Assembly (NCBI RefSeq): GCF_004365575.1
Contig: NZ_SOBG01000001.1
Coordinates: 124,001-188,000, forward strand
Direction of reading: 5' to 3'
Source of the DNA: Hypnocyclicus thermotrophus
GTDB taxonomy: Bacteria > Fusobacteriota > Fusobacteriia > Fusobacteriales > Fusobacteriaceae
Length of the DNA: 64,000 nucleotides
Shown: in pieces, positions 63,200-64,000 of the stretch
Layout of the letters: each line of letters begins with the position of its first letter
Position numbering within the stretch: the stretch's first letter is position 1
Program-made: the position numbers and the translations under genes
Notes under the pieces: generated by a model
The model's input: the letters and a program-made list of their open reading frames with translations, nothing else
The model's database searches: none
What the model was told of the DNA's origin: nothing

Positions 63200-64000
63200 A
63201 TGAATTTAGATGCTATATTAAAAAAAGATGATTTAACTAAAGAAGAATTAGTATATTTGTTAGATTTAAAAAATACTGAAGATATATCAAAATTACACAA
63301 AAGAGCATATGAGATAAAACTAGAAACAATAGGCAATAAAGTATATTATAGAGGTCTTATTGAGTTTAGTAATATTTGTGTGAAAAATTGTAATTATTGT
63401 GGAATAAGAAGAGATAATAAAAGTGTAGAGAGATTTCATATGACAAAAGAAGAAATACTTGATACAGCTAAATGGATATATGAAAATGGTTATGGTTCTA
63501 TAGCTCTTCAATCTGGTGAAAGACAAGATGATGAGTTTACAGAATTTGTAGAAGATATTATAAAAGAAATAAAAAAAATAGGTAACTTAGGGATTACATT
63601 ATCACTTGGTGAACAATCATATGATACATATAAAAGATGGTTTGATGCAGGAGCACATAGATACCTTCTTAGAATAGAAAGTTCTAATGAAGAAATATAT
63701 AATTCCTTACATCCAAAAGACAAATTACATGATTTTAATACAAGAAAGCAATGTTTAATAGACCTTCGAAATATTGGATATCAAGTGGGAACAGGAGTAA
63801 TGATAGGACTTCCAGGACAAACAGTAGAAGATCTTGCAAATGATATCTTGTTTTATAAGGAAATGGATATAGATATGATAGGAATGGGGCCTTATGCTCT
63901 TCACAAAGATACACCTATGGGACAAGGTAAAGAAGATAGTATAGAAGAGATTCAAGACAGAGTAAGATACGGATTAAATATGATAGCTGTAACAAGAATA
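63200..64000 (+). CDS. hydE: [FeFe]-hydrogenase maturase HydE (radical SAM), partial
   Basis: Open frame from ATG 63200 (GGAGGAG) to the window edge, 267 codons of an expected ~350. The radical-SAM cluster motif is CVKNCNYCGIRR (CxxxCxxC). IALQSGERQDDEF, RYLLRIESSNEEIY and GMGPYALHKDTPM are HydE/PylB-class segments. HydE helps build the H-cluster diiron site, so the cell probably has [FeFe]-hydrogenase. The C-terminus and any hydF/hydG neighbours lie outside. Confidence 0.9.
   Translation, partial: MNLDAILKKDDLTKEELVYLLDLKNTEDISKLHKRAYEIKLETIGNKVYYRGLIEFSNICVKNCNYCGIRRDNKSVERFHMTKEEILDTAKWIYENGYGSIALQSGERQDDEFTEFVEDIIKEIKKIGNLGITLSLGEQSYDTYKRWFDAGAHRYLLRIESSNEEIYNSLHPKDKLHDFNTRKQCLIDLRNIGYQVGTGVMIGLPGQTVEDLANDILFYKEMDIDMIGMGPYALHKDTPMGQGKEDSIEEIQDRVRYGLNMIAVTRI

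Overview
The window is a very AT-rich bacterial chromosome segment. The cell it describes is Gram-negative: there is a LolA-like periplasmic carrier, a predicted outer-membrane beta-barrel and many signal peptides. Other content is shared with Firmicutes and Fusobacteriota: a lysine riboswitch, CheD, LrgAB, an AddAB-type nuclease, oleate hydratase and the [FeFe]-hydrogenase maturase HydE. A fermentative anaerobe of the Fusobacteriota fits best. That assignment is inference from gene content and base composition; no rRNA or tRNA gene was seen.

Layout. 1-664: YgjP-type metallopeptidase, cut by the window edge. 841-8191 (minus): chemotaxis operon cheW-mcp-cheR-cheD-cheB-cheA. 8390-8614: small glutaredoxin. 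8971-15916: a c-di-GMP HD-GYP phosphodiesterase, then a giant hybrid histidine kinase with its HD-GYP response regulator. 16174-21601: AddB/AddA-like helicase-nuclease pair. 21659-26529: polysaccharide deacetylase, cysteine desulfurase, MnmA, a small membrane protein and a periplasmic binding protein. 26798-30044 (minus): an Rsb partner-switching module (RsbR-RsbS-RsbT-ATPase/PP2C phosphatase) whose last gene is a diguanylate cyclase, not an anti-sigma system. 30335-31864: SulP transporter. 31901-35699: peroxide defence (split AhpF and AhpC, both behind PerR-like boxes) around lrgAB. 35785-36768: degenerate GGDEF protein. 37007-45378: lysine riboswitch plus the lysine/DAP operon lysA-lysC-dapF-asd-dapA-dapB-dapH-aminotransferase. 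45428-49359: XRE-cupin regulator and flavodoxin, divergent from feoA-feoB-feoB-associated protein. 49548-56444 (minus): TetR-headed operon for a LolCDE/MacB-like export system with one frameshifted permease. 56623-58602: glycogen debranching enzyme. 59000-61518: TetR regulator and oleate hydratase. 61711-62970: XRE-TPR regulator. 63200 to the edge: hydE.

How parts connect. Three c-di-GMP enzymes (one cyclase, two HD-GYP phosphodiesterases) and a degenerate GGDEF protein sit close to chemotaxis and stress-type partner switching. The chemotaxis operon, the Rsb-cyclase operon and a periplasmic binding protein gene share a promoter-like element, AAGGATTTTT-N11-GTATAT, about 35 bp before the start codon. 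A weaker copy precedes the degenerate GGDEF gene. This suggests one sigma factor or activator ties them together. The strongest candidate for an unusual system is the RsbR/S/T switch feeding a diguanylate cyclase whose N-terminus looks, by eye, like the RsbT-docking domain of RsbU.
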